Program-made: the position numbers and the translations under genes
Shown: one piece after another, positions 1 to 8,564 of the stretch
Layout: every line of letters starts with the position of its first letter
How positions within the stretch are numbered: the first letter of the stretch is position 1
Source of the DNA: a virus
Length of the DNA stretch: 28,933 bases
Strand: one strand, 5' to 3'
IMG/VR virus record: IMGVR_UViG_3300043411_002930
Span: 1 to 28,933 of that record
Notes under the pieces: model-generated
The model's database searches: none
The model's input: the letters and a program-made list of their open reading frames with translations, nothing else
What the model was told of the DNA's origin: nothing

Positions 1-9
1 GATAATAAA

Positions 10-429
10 ATGGCAAATGATGCTTTTAATTGTTTTGAAAAATCAGAGGATGTTTCAGTAAATAGAAAAGCTCGTTCGGAAATTAATTTTAGTCAATTTA
101 TAAAATCTGGAGAAGAAGAAGTAGCTTTTGAGAGTTCCATACCAGATGATGGAGGTTTACATAGCAATTCATTTTCAAATTATGATTTGGTTGATTTTGA
201 AACATCACTTAAAAAGTTATCATCCAAGCTTGATCCCAAGACAAGGAAAATCATTAAACTTGTTTATTTTGATGATTATTCTATTAAAGATGCAGCAGAG
301 CAGGTGGGCTTGACAGGTTGGGCAGCAAGCATGAGGTTAAAAAAATTGGCTTTACGTGGACCATTTAAAGCTATATTTGAGCAAGATTTATTACAATCAT
401 TATCGGATGAAATATCTGGCCTAGATTAA
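10..429 (+). CDS. Small sigma-70 region 4-like HTH protein (start uncertain, possibly 5' partial)
   Basis: A 139-residue reading frame stays open to the window edge, so the true start may lie upstream; the ATG used here has no ribosome site visible in the nine bases before it. The C-terminal part (about residues 70-125) reads LSSKLDPKTRKIIKLVYFDD, then a helix-turn-helix-like AAEQVGLTGWAASMRLKKLA. This is the layout of sigma-70 region 4, in which helices recognise promoter -35 DNA. The N-terminal 65 residues are acidic and serine-rich and I recognise nothing there. Family membership is inferred from the HTH pattern; there is no region 2, so it cannot be a complete sigma factor. It could be a transcription co-activator, an anti-sigma-like or DNA-binding accessory protein. 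The next gene starts at the base after its stop, so the two are probably co-translated. Confidence 0.6.
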   Translation: MANDAFNCFEKSEDVSVNRKARSEINFSQFIKSGEEEVAFESSIPDDGGLHSNSFSNYDLVDFETSLKKLSSKLDPKTRKIIKLVYFDDYSIKDAAEQVGLTGWAASMRLKKLALRGPFKAIFEQDLLQSLSDEISGLD

Positions 430-1836
430 ATGAAAAACTTAAAGGAAAATATTTTAAAATATATTGATAACGAAAAAGAAATTTCTCGTTATCAAATTTC
501 TATTTTGGAAAAAATTCAAGACATATCTGTCTCTAAAAAAAGAATACTGAATTTGGAAAAGGAATTTATTAGACTTCCCCTTGAGAGTATGGAGTTTTTA
601 GATGTAGCAGATGTTGCTGCAGCCATTTCAATATATAAAACTTCAAGAAGCATGTTCTATCAACTTTATAAGTTGGCTCATCCTGATGAAATCAACATTA
701 ATAAATCTAAATATTTAGACTATCTAAATAAGAAAATCTCTTATTTAAAAGAGGTTGGTAATGAGTATATTTCAAACAGAGTTCAAGAACTAAACTTGGT
801 TCAAAATTCTGATTTCTATTATGATTTAGCACAAAGGCAAGCTTTTAAAAATAACAATTCAATAGAATTAGAAAAAAGGAAATTGGATACGCTTGATTTA
901 CAAGATTTATTAAAAATAGAGCCGCTAACTATAGCAAAAAAAAGAGCTAGGGCACAAGCAGTTACTTATTCTATTGGCAAGTATATTCTTGAATCAGTAA
1001 CTGATGTTCAGTTGAATGAATGCCTTAGCATAGAATCTTTAAATGATTTAAATAGAATTTTAGATGATATAATTAAAAATTTAAGAGCGAATATATTTAA
1101 ATATTATAATTTTGCTTTAAACACATTGCCTGCTCAAGTTAAAGATACCATGGGTGATAATCTTTATTTATCTAAGATCCATCCATTGCAAAATATTCTT
1201 GATTTCTCAAGTCTTAAAAAGTTTGGTATTCATCCAATTCCAATCTCGAATCCTGGGGGTTTTAATAAACACTCACCCATGTTAGGAAATATTTTATTTG
1301 GAACAAAAAAAACTATTTCAACATCAATTATGAAAGACGCAGAGAGAAATATTCAAAATAAAGTTTTTGGAATATTATTACCAATACCTAGAAAGGGTAA
1401 TGAGAAAATGACTTTGCTTTATAAGCAAATTTTTATTGATCAACTAGAGGTTAGTCATTTATTTGCAGATACAATCTCAAACACAAAAGCATTACGTGGT
1501 AATAAAGAAATATATTATAAATCTGTTTTAATGGAACCATTATGGAAAATTATTAATTTATCAATAACAGATAGTACAGCAAGGAATGTTTTGCGTTTAA
1601 TAACAGGTAAAAGTAATACACACTTAAGTGATTTAGCCCTTAGTGATGAAAGTATAATTTCGGATTTAAATAATTTACATTTGGGCTTCTTTAACATTTC
1701 AGAAAATTCAATAATTTATGCAGCTAAGACGCGCTCCGAAGAAGAGGGTTTGGTGGAAATTTTTCCAATAATTAATTCAAAAATTTCAGAAATCACAAAA
1801 GATTATAATAGATTAATTACTAATGAATTATTGTAG
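430..1836 (+). CDS. Hypothetical protein, 468 aa
   Basis: I do not recognise this protein. The ATG directly follows the TAA of the HTH gene with no spacer and no own Shine-Dalgarno, suggesting translational re-initiation. The N-terminal third is strongly helical and charged (Lys/Glu/Ile-rich, probably partly coiled coil). Around residues 275-290 there is a Gly/Pro/Asn-rich stretch (HPIPISNPGGFNKHSPMLGN), and a more globular alpha/beta-looking C-terminal half follows. There are no Cys clusters, signal peptide or membrane segment. It lies between a sigma-4-like protein and a very large protein, in a run that could encode virion components or virion-associated transcription factors, but nothing in the sequence settles that. 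Base and codon use match the neighbours. Confidence 0.75.
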   Translation: MKNLKENILKYIDNEKEISRYQISILEKIQDISVSKKRILNLEKEFIRLPLESMEFLDVADVAAAISIYKTSRSMFYQLYKLAHPDEININKSKYLDYLNKKISYLKEVGNEYISNRVQELNLVQNSDFYYDLAQRQAFKNNNSIELEKRKLDTLDLQDLLKIEPLTIAKKRARAQAVTYSIGKYILESVTDVQLNECLSIESLNDLNRILDDIIKNLRANIFKYYNFALNTLPAQVKDTMGDNLYLSKIHPLQNILDFSSLKKFGIHPIPISNPGGFNKHSPMLGNILFGTKKTISTSIMKDAERNIQNKVFGILLPIPRKGNEKMTLLYKQIFIDQLEVSHLFADTISNTKALRGNKEIYYKSVLMEPLWKIINLSITDSTARNVLRLITGKSNTHLSDLALSDESIISDLNNLHLGFFNISENSIIYAAKTRSEEEGLVEIFPIINSKISEITKDYNRLITNELL

Positions 1837-1861
1837 AATATAGAAGAAAGGATGGATGTTT

Positions 1862-4800
1862 ATGTACAGTTTTTATAGAAAAGCCAGTTCAATATTTTTT
1901 GCAAATGAAAATTCTTTGAAAGGAAAAATCACAGCAATGCGTGATAGAGAATTTTCAGCATATCTATCAGTCCTTTCCCAAGTTCATGATAGCTTAAAAC
2001 AAGGTGTTGATTTTGAACAGGCTATATCTGATGCTGCGGGAGCTGCATATGTATCTAAGATCAAATCGATTATTGATGACATAGGAATGGAAACATTTTC
2101 ATCAAAATCTTTTGATGAAATTACAAAATCATTAGAAGATTTTAGGGCCCCACCAGAAGAAGAAGTAAAAATTCCAGGTGTTGAACCTACAACTTCTTAT
2201 ACAAATCCTTCACCAAAATTAGATGTTAATGAATTGTTAGGCATGCTTCCAGAGGAAAGATATGAATATTTTTTGAAATTAAATTATCCAGATTCAGAAA
2301 AGCAAAAAGCAAAGCATGTTTTAGAAAATTTAAGATTAATAAATCTCTTTTATTCTGATGAAGCAACCCCAGAAAGTTCAAAAGAAACTATTCTAAGAGA
2401 TTTAATTGATGCAATGGCAACTTTACAAACCATGGCTGATAAGCAAATTTCTGGCGAAATAAGTGAAGAAAACGAAGAACCTCTAGACGATGAAGATGAG
2501 GGGCCCGGAAGTGCTGGTAAAGGTCGAGATTTAAATAAAAAAATAAGTCCAAATTCAAAGAAAGAAAATTCAAAGAAAAAATATGTTTCAAACGCATCAT
2601 CTTCAGCGGACATAAGTCAAGATGATGTTTTAGAACAAGAAACTTTTATTAAAAATGAAAGTTTTAAGATTTTTCAGCAAAAAAGTAACAACCCTTATGT
2701 TGACTTTTCTGTAACGCCACCTAAAGTTAATGATGATTTAGAATTAGTTTTTGGTAAGTTCTTTTCTGATTTGGAAAAGATTTTCCAAGAAGCATGGAGT
2801 TCTTTGGATTCATCGAAGCCTGTATTAAAACAAAAGCTAAACACCTTGCTTTATTCAATTAAAGTTGCTGATGTTATGACATATAATGAATTACAAAATG
2901 CATTAAAAGATTATCCAAAAGAGTATGAGCGTGAGTATAAAAATTTAGAGCATCGACTTTCAAACGAGTTACCAACGCAAGTCATCTTGAAAGATGAATA
3001 TTTTGATACGTTGTTTTATGCAGCGATTTTTCTTTCAGCACCAAAGTTGGGAGAACTATTGATGTCAGAAGATCATAAGTTATTAGAAAATGAGGCTTTA
3101 AAGAATACTCATATTCAGGAATCAGATTTCGATTTAATTAAATCGAAAATGGAATCCTTTGCTAAGGTTAACTTTAAGAGTAAGGCTGTTGATTATTTTA
3201 AATTAAACTCTAGATACAAGGAAAAGAATTTCTTAGACAGGTGTGGTTTGAGATGGGACACGGTCTTCAAAAGAAGTCTTGAAAAAGTATATCCCAGTGG
3301 TCCAAAATTTACATTAAAGCCATGTCCAACATGTTATAAATGGGTGCCATGGTCATATACTGGTATGGCAAAGAAGAAACAAGAAGAATTTCAAGGCTTT
3401 TATGTTAGATTAATTTCTTACTTCACAAATAATATTGAGCATCCAAAAATTACTCTAGAAGATCTTCAGGCAAGAAAATGGCCAGCATTACCAAGCTCAT
3501 TGTATTCAAATGAAAGAGAGCAGCAACTTGCAAACAAGTACATGAGAGAGGGTGATAAAAGTTGGGATGAAATTCAAGATTTATTGAATAGTAATGATTC
3601 TAAAAAACATGAGGAGGGATGGCACCGTCGTTCTGGGGCTTTATATGCTGCAGGAGGTCAGTTTTTATCAAGTAAAGATACTTTGATTAATTCTGTAATG
3701 ACAGAATGTCCATTCAATTCTGCTGGAAAGTCAGGATGTGGAATTTCTTTTACTCCAACAAAGGCAGGTGGTGTAATTTCAGGAAAAACTGCTTTACAAC
3801 CACAATGGAATGGCATACCTGATTCGACTAGAAATAGATCTTATCAAACTAATACTTTGGCGGAAGAGTTATGGGATGATAAAGAATTATTTCAACAAGC
3901 AAAAAGTCTTCAACGTGGCGGGTATAAATTCTCAAGAATTAATTTTGCATGCACATGCCGTATAGCACAACCAGATAGTCTATCTTCATATAAACATAGT
4001 AACATTGCGATTTCCAAAGCTGGTTTGGCAGGCTCTCGTGATTTCGTTTATCCAACCCAACCAAATGGAACAGTAGATGATACAATCGAAGATGGGACTT
4101 TAACATACATGGTTTGTGGGGCACCAACATCTTTATCTTCTTTTGATAGAAATTCAAATAGTGTTGGCTTTATTCTAAAGTATTTAAAAGAAACCAGGGA
4201 ATCTTCATTCGAAGATTATCGTGGTCTGATGTCCTACTTAATTAAGGAAGGTGTTGATATCCAAAGTATTATGGATTTGGATCAGGACCTTGATCGATAT
4301 GTTCAAGAGACAGTAGAAAAACAGGCGGACAGCATTCAAGTTAGAATGAAAAAGATATCTTCATTATTAAAAGAAGCTGTGATAAGCCTTCCTAACGAGG
4401 GCTTTGGTAGTGACAAAAGAAAATATTTTGGTGGGCTAACATTAGTTTGTCCATTCGGCCATAAATTTACAGTCGAACATAGTTTAAGGTTTGCGGAAGC
4501 AAACGCCGGCATCTTCCAAAAAGAAGGCTTGTTGAAAAATTATGCATCATTAGTAACAACAAATGGTGAAAGTAATCTAAAAACATTAATTAAAGAAAAA
4601 TATATTGTTCCAGCTGATGACAAAGAAATGTCTGGTTACCCTAACAAGATGCCATATGAAAAATGGAAATTACAACCAAATGGTGTAGTTTTCCCTGACT
4701 TTAAAAACCCAGAACTTCCTCTTTTAACATTTTCAATACCTGTTAATCTTAATGGTGATATGGTTGATTATGTTTTCTATAAAAAAGGGCATGGATGGAA

Positions 4801-7618
4801 AGACTCTATCTGGTTACCAAATCATTCATATGAATCATCAAGACATGAAGTTAATTCTTTAGAATTAGATGAGTCAGAGCGGGCCGCACTAACATCAAAA
4901 TCTGGCGATGACGAAGATTCTTTTGATGTCATGGATATTGCAGGATATCAAGAATGGAATATTAAAGAGAATAATTCTGTTGTAGACTTTGAATTTAATC
5001 AAATGCCATCCAAACCTATTCCAGGTGCAGGAAAATTAGAAAATGATGTTGGAATAGACCCTCAAGAGCTCAATAATAGGATCGAGTCTTTTTCAAGGGC
5101 TTTAAAATCGACATTGAGAATTATAATAACTTGGACAAAAGGTTTGGTTAGCGATCAAATGATGTCAACGATGTTAACAGATTATAAGGTGGATTTGTCT
5201 CCTTATATTGAAGAATTAAGTGCGCCACTTATACCTCATTTGATTTTAGAAGACTTGTCTGGAGAAAGATTATCTATAAATGATAAATCTCCCGAAGTAC
5301 AATCGTTAATATCAGATGCCAAGAAATATATTCTAAACAAGGTTAATGAAAAATCAAATATAACTTACGATTGGATTCGGAGCAATATTCACGAACTTCC
5401 TGAAGATAAAACTTTCGATGAACAAATCGCAGTTACAATTATTGCTAATGCCATCAGAGAATTCAATAGTCCGGATTTAGATACAGCTTTTTTCTCTGAA
5501 TATGGAGAAGCGACTCTTGATATGGATAACTTAGATACGGTATCTAAAATTATTGCTAAAAAAATTGTTGATTCGAATCAACAAATTACAAAAGAGATCT
5601 TACTTAGAAGTGTTAGCCATAAAGAGTATGAAAAAAGAAAAGTTCAATACAATAGTAGAGTATTTATGGTGGGATACTCACAATATTTAGCTAATGCATT
5701 ATCTTTAATATATAAAAAATATTGTTTAGATAAAAATTCATATTTATACATTGGTTATGATATAGGTATTAATCTTTCAGATCCTACCAAAATTTTAGGT
5801 TACATGAAAGAAGGGGCCTGGGTCGGTGGAATTTCAGAAGACCAGGTTGATAACATCATTTCATCATTGTCTGAAGCAATTAAAAACTCGGGTCCTTTTG
5901 CTAAAGTTAAGCCTCAAACTTTACATTATGGATATCGAATCGATAGAGCTTGGGAAGAATTAGAGTCGTATTTAACTAGGGCTAAAAAATATTCTGTATC
6001 AGCAAGAGCAACAGAGTTATCTAGAGAATATATAGTATCTAGATTATCTTTCATTTCCGGGCAAAAGATAGCTGATGTTAAAGAAAAAATATCAGGAGTT
6101 TATCCTTCACGTTCAATATTATTTAACGGTACAACAGAAAAACCTGAGACAGCCACATATTTAGTAACAAAAAGAAGAATACCACACATTAGTAAAGAAC
6201 ATAACTTTGTTAAGTTGCCAGGCACACAAATTGTTCACGAGTGGGTTGTTAGAAACAAAATCACAAACGAAATTTTTGTGTATTCAGATGAAGCTGAGGC
6301 GAATGGAAAATTATCAACAATATTAGCTAACACACAAGAACTCGACAAAAAGAATTGGGTTCTAGAGCCTGATCCTTATTGGGTAAACGAAAATTATAAT
6401 TTTGATAGTAGCAAAATGCAGGTAGGAATTTTAACGCCTAAAGTTAGGGTGGATTTTGAATGGCCTCCTCAGCCAGGCACAATGGATTTCGTAGGAATAA
6501 ATCTTCCCTTCGAAATTACGGATAAGAAGGTAGATGCAAGTGTTAATAAGGCCAAAGATGTACCAATTTTAGGACTTCGAATGATTGTTGATTTTGATGG
6601 TTATCCATTAGATATTTCACCTTTAATTAGAAAAGGTGATGGCTCCGATTTAACTATTGCAAAAATAAACAAAGCAGAGCAATATATTATTGAAGCAAAC
6701 AAATCAACTCAAAGAGCAATTGAATTATATCGACAAGAAATGTCTAATGATATTAATAAAAATCCAAAAATATTGGCTGATTTTATAGCTTCAGAAGAGG
6801 CAAAATTAATGATTGCAATAGAGCCATATTTAGAAATCATAAATTCTCAAAATACATATCTCACAACAAAACAGTCTTATCAGGACCCAGCAGAGTTGGG
6901 TTTTGGAAGACCTATGATGAGAATTGCAATTGAGGATCCAATTAGGGCTTATAAAATTATAATGAACCCTCAAATTAGAGGAGTTAATCTTACATCAGAA
7001 CAACAGGATATGCTAATTGAATTTATAATTAGAATTTATAACTTAGATATGATTAGAGATTATGCAAGAACAATTTATCCTGATCTGCAGACAAAAGATC
7101 TTTTTGAAAAAATAGATGTTTTAAACTTTAAGAAGATTAATTCGAAAATGAAATCTGGAGTTTCGTATACTTCAGAAGGAAAAGAGCAACTTGGTTGGGC
7201 TCATTTGCCTGGTGAATATTTCAATTTAATTCCAGGAGAGCAAGGAACTGATTCAGGTAGTTATTTGCAATATGTATATAACACTAATCAAAACGTAGCA
7301 TCAACTTTGGCTCAGGGAAAGCATCCAAATATGAAAACTTTAGTTAATGCATCTCATACCGTCAAGGAACATGGATTATCAGAAAAAGAAGCAGATAACA
7401 ATATGTTTGTAAGTAAAATGGAAAAAGATATGTTGTCCTATATCAGATCTAGAACATCTGGTGAACGTCAAAATGCGGCCAAAGATCACAAAAAGAAGAA
7501 GGCCTCTAAAGAAAGTAATAAAGTCACATTGACAGAATATAAGCTATCGCGTATCCTAGATACAGCAGAACTTTCCTTAGGGCTGCCGTTTGATGATGTA
7601 GAAATTCCAAACTTTTAA
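1862..7618 (+). CDS. Very large hypothetical protein (about 1918 aa) with several Cys clusters
   Basis: This is the largest gene in the window and I do not recognise it. Two in-frame ATGs exist, at 1856 and 1862; the AAAGGA at 1847-1852 is only 3 nt from the first but 9 nt from the second, so I chose 1862. Numbering from the first ATG, residues 1-195 are helical. Residues about 198-222 are an acidic, Gly-rich linker (EENEEPLDDEDEGPGSAGKG) followed by a basic KK/Ser stretch. Cys-rich motifs follow: CPTC near 490-493, C-x9-C near 618-628, CTC near 699-701 and CPFGH near 865, suggestive of zinc-binding sites. The rest is a mixed alpha/beta sequence with a Lys-rich tail (KDHKKKKASKES). No transmembrane segment or enzyme signature is evident. 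A protein this size in a phage suggests a virion or injected internal protein, which is inference only. Confidence 0.8.
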   Translation: MYSFYRKASSIFFANENSLKGKITAMRDREFSAYLSVLSQVHDSLKQGVDFEQAISDAAGAAYVSKIKSIIDDIGMETFSSKSFDEITKSLEDFRAPPEEEVKIPGVEPTTSYTNPSPKLDVNELLGMLPEERYEYFLKLNYPDSEKQKAKHVLENLRLINLFYSDEATPESSKETILRDLIDAMATLQTMADKQISGEISEENEEPLDDEDEGPGSAGKGRDLNKKISPNSKKENSKKKYVSNASSSADISQDDVLEQETFIKNESFKIFQQKSNNPYVDFSVTPPKVNDDLELVFGKFFSDLEKIFQEAWSSLDSSKPVLKQKLNTLLYSIKVADVMTYNELQNALKDYPKEYEREYKNLEHRLSNELPTQVILKDEYFDTLFYAAIFLSAPKLGELLMSEDHKLLENEALKNTHIQESDFDLIKSKMESFAKVNFKSKAVDYFKLNSRYKEKNFLDRCGLRWDTVFKRSLEKVYPSGPKFTLKPCPTCYKWVPWSYTGMAKKKQEEFQGFYVRLISYFTNNIEHPKITLEDLQARKWPALPSSLYSNEREQQLANKYMREGDKSWDEIQDLLNSNDSKKHEEGWHRRSGALYAAGGQFLSSKDTLINSVMTECPFNSAGKSGCGISFTPTKAGGVISGKTALQPQWNGIPDSTRNRSYQTNTLAEELWDDKELFQQAKSLQRGGYKFSRINFACTCRIAQPDSLSSYKHSNIAISKAGLAGSRDFVYPTQPNGTVDDTIEDGTLTYMVCGAPTSLSSFDRNSNSVGFILKYLKETRESSFEDYRGLMSYLIKEGVDIQSIMDLDQDLDRYVQETVEKQADSIQVRMKKISSLLKEAVISLPNEGFGSDKRKYFGGLTLVCPFGHKFTVEHSLRFAEANAGIFQKEGLLKNYASLVTTNGESNLKTLIKEKYIVPADDKEMSGYPNKMPYEKWKLQPNGVVFPDFKNPELPLLTFSIPVNLNGDMVDYVFYKKGHGWKDSIWLPNHSYESSRHEVNSLELDESERAALTSKSGDDEDSFDVMDIAGYQEWNIKENNSVVDFEFNQMPSKPIPGAGKLENDVGIDPQELNNRIESFSRALKSTLRIIITWTKGLVSDQMMSTMLTDYKVDLSPYIEELSAPLIPHLILEDLSGERLSINDKSPEVQSLISDAKKYILNKVNEKSNITYDWIRSNIHELPEDKTFDEQIAVTIIANAIREFNSPDLDTAFFSEYGEATLDMDNLDTVSKIIAKKIVDSNQQITKEILLRSVSHKEYEKRKVQYNSRVFMVGYSQYLANALSLIYKKYCLDKNSYLYIGYDIGINLSDPTKILGYMKEGAWVGGISEDQVDNIISSLSEAIKNSGPFAKVKPQTLHYGYRIDRAWEELESYLTRAKKYSVSARATELSREYIVSRLSFISGQKIADVKEKISGVYPSRSILFNGTTEKPETATYLVTKRRIPHISKEHNFVKLPGTQIVHEWVVRNKITNEIFVYSDEAEANGKLSTILANTQELDKKNWVLEPDPYWVNENYNFDSSKMQVGILTPKVRVDFEWPPQPGTMDFVGINLPFEITDKKVDASVNKAKDVPILGLRMIVDFDGYPLDISPLIRKGDGSDLTIAKINKAEQYIIEANKSTQRAIELYRQEMSNDINKNPKILADFIASEEAKLMIAIEPYLEIINSQNTYLTTKQSYQDPAELGFGRPMMRIAIEDPIRAYKIIMNPQIRGVNLTSEQQDMLIEFIIRIYNLDMIRDYARTIYPDLQTKDLFEKIDVLNFKKINSKMKSGVSYTSEGKEQLGWAHLPGEYFNLIPGEQGTDSGSYLQYVYNTNQNVASTLAQGKHPNMKTLVNASHTVKEHGLSEKEADNNMFVSKMEKDMLSYIRSRTSGERQNAAKDHKKKKASKESNKVTLTEYKLSRILDTAELSLGLPFDDVEIPNF

Positions 7619-7641
7619 TTAATGCGAATAGGAGAAATATA

Positions 7642-8061
7642 ATGACTGATTTAGTTGGAGCCATTAATCCATTTTCTGCAGTAACAACAGAAAAAGTTGC
7701 TGATAAAGATGCGATTAGAAAATTCGTTAAAGATATGATTGAGATGACAGAAAAAGTAAAAGATGCTCAGGGTGACTTAAAAGAAGTTATTGATTCAAAT
7801 GAAGAAATAATTGATATTGATGAAGAAATTAAATCTTTAAAAGAAAGGAGAAAGCAAATTATTGCGGAGAGTGCTGTTATTCAAGGTTATCTTCAAGTCT
7901 TAAACGAGGTTTTGGAAGAGAAACAACAAGTTATTTCTGATGCTAAACAAGATAATGTTCCTAAAAGTGAGATCGATTTAGCAATCAAAGCTCTTAAGAA
8001 AAATATCGATATGAAACTCTCAACAGAGGTGTATTCGAATATTGCAGATCTTATTGATTAA
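7642..8061 (+). CDS. Small coiled-coil protein, 139 aa
   Basis: A good Shine-Dalgarno (AGGAG) sits just upstream of the ATG. After a short uncharged N-terminus (TDLVGAINPFSAVT), residues from about 30 to 120 are almost entirely heptad-like Lys/Glu/Leu/Ile sequence, for example EEIKSLKERRKQIIAES and LQVLNEVLEEKQQVIS. This predicts a long alpha-helical coiled coil, probably a dimer or trimer. I do not recognise a family. The stop codon overlaps the next ATG (TAATG), so the P-loop-like protein behind it is translationally coupled. It could be a structural spacer, a chaperone or a regulatory partner of that NTPase-like protein. The gene is real on grounds of codon use, ribosome site and overlap; its function is open. 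Confidence 0.75.
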   Translation: MTDLVGAINPFSAVTTEKVADKDAIRKFVKDMIEMTEKVKDAQGDLKEVIDSNEEIIDIDEEIKSLKERRKQIIAESAVIQGYLQVLNEVLEEKQQVISDAKQDNVPKSEIDLAIKALKKNIDMKLSTEVYSNIADLID

Positions 8062-8552
8062 TGATTAAAGAAGATTTGTATTTAAAACTAAATCTTCTTC
8101 CTCCAGAAGAGTATGCTGAATTAGATAGGCAAAGTAGGGTTTCTAGTTCGTTTAAAATTCTAAAAAAATATGCAAACATTAATGGTCTAAATTCATTAGC
8201 ATCTTTAAATATGGAAATGGAACAAAAAATTCTGTATCGAAGAACTGGAAAAACTACCAATTCTATAATAGAGATGTTATTTAGATTCTACCAAGGTTGG
8301 CATGTGGCTGTGCTGTGTACTAACACAAACATGGTTAGATACACTACAGCGGTAACTCAAGACTTTAGAAAAGTCTTGGATCCTGAATACTTTTATCCAC
8401 CTATGTGTGGGAATTATGAAGTTATTAGAAAAACTATTTTTGAATATAATCTTAGAAATACTTTTTCTAAGACTCATATTTTAGATCAATATGATTTTAA
8501 CCCACATATGCTTGGGAAGAAATTTGATCTTATAATTGATGATAGTGATTAA
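8061..8552 (+). CDS. Short P-loop NTPase-like protein, 163 aa
   Basis: The sequence has a Walker-A-like segment at residues 60-66 (RRTGKTT) followed by a helix and a strand (WHVAVLCTNT). It ends exactly at a Walker-B-like strand, FDLIIDDSD (residues 155-163). That order resembles the first half of a RecA-fold or superfamily-2 type NTPase, but the Walker A lacks the usual full GxxxxGKT spacing. Everything normally C-terminal to Walker B (sensor, arginine finger) is missing. It may be an intact minimal phage NTP-binding protein or the surviving front end of a larger NTPase. It overlaps the upstream coiled-coil gene by TAATG and lies 12 nt before dnaE, which hints at a replication or packaging role. 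No frame continues the fold after the stop; dnaE begins instead. Confidence 0.65.
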   Translation: MIKEDLYLKLNLLPPEEYAELDRQSRVSSSFKILKKYANINGLNSLASLNMEMEQKILYRRTGKTTNSIIEMLFRFYQGWHVAVLCTNTNMVRYTTAVTQDFRKVLDPEYFYPPMCGNYEVIRKTIFEYNLRNTFSKTHILDQYDFNPHMLGKKFDLIIDDSD

Positions 8553-8564
8553 TGTTGTTAATTC

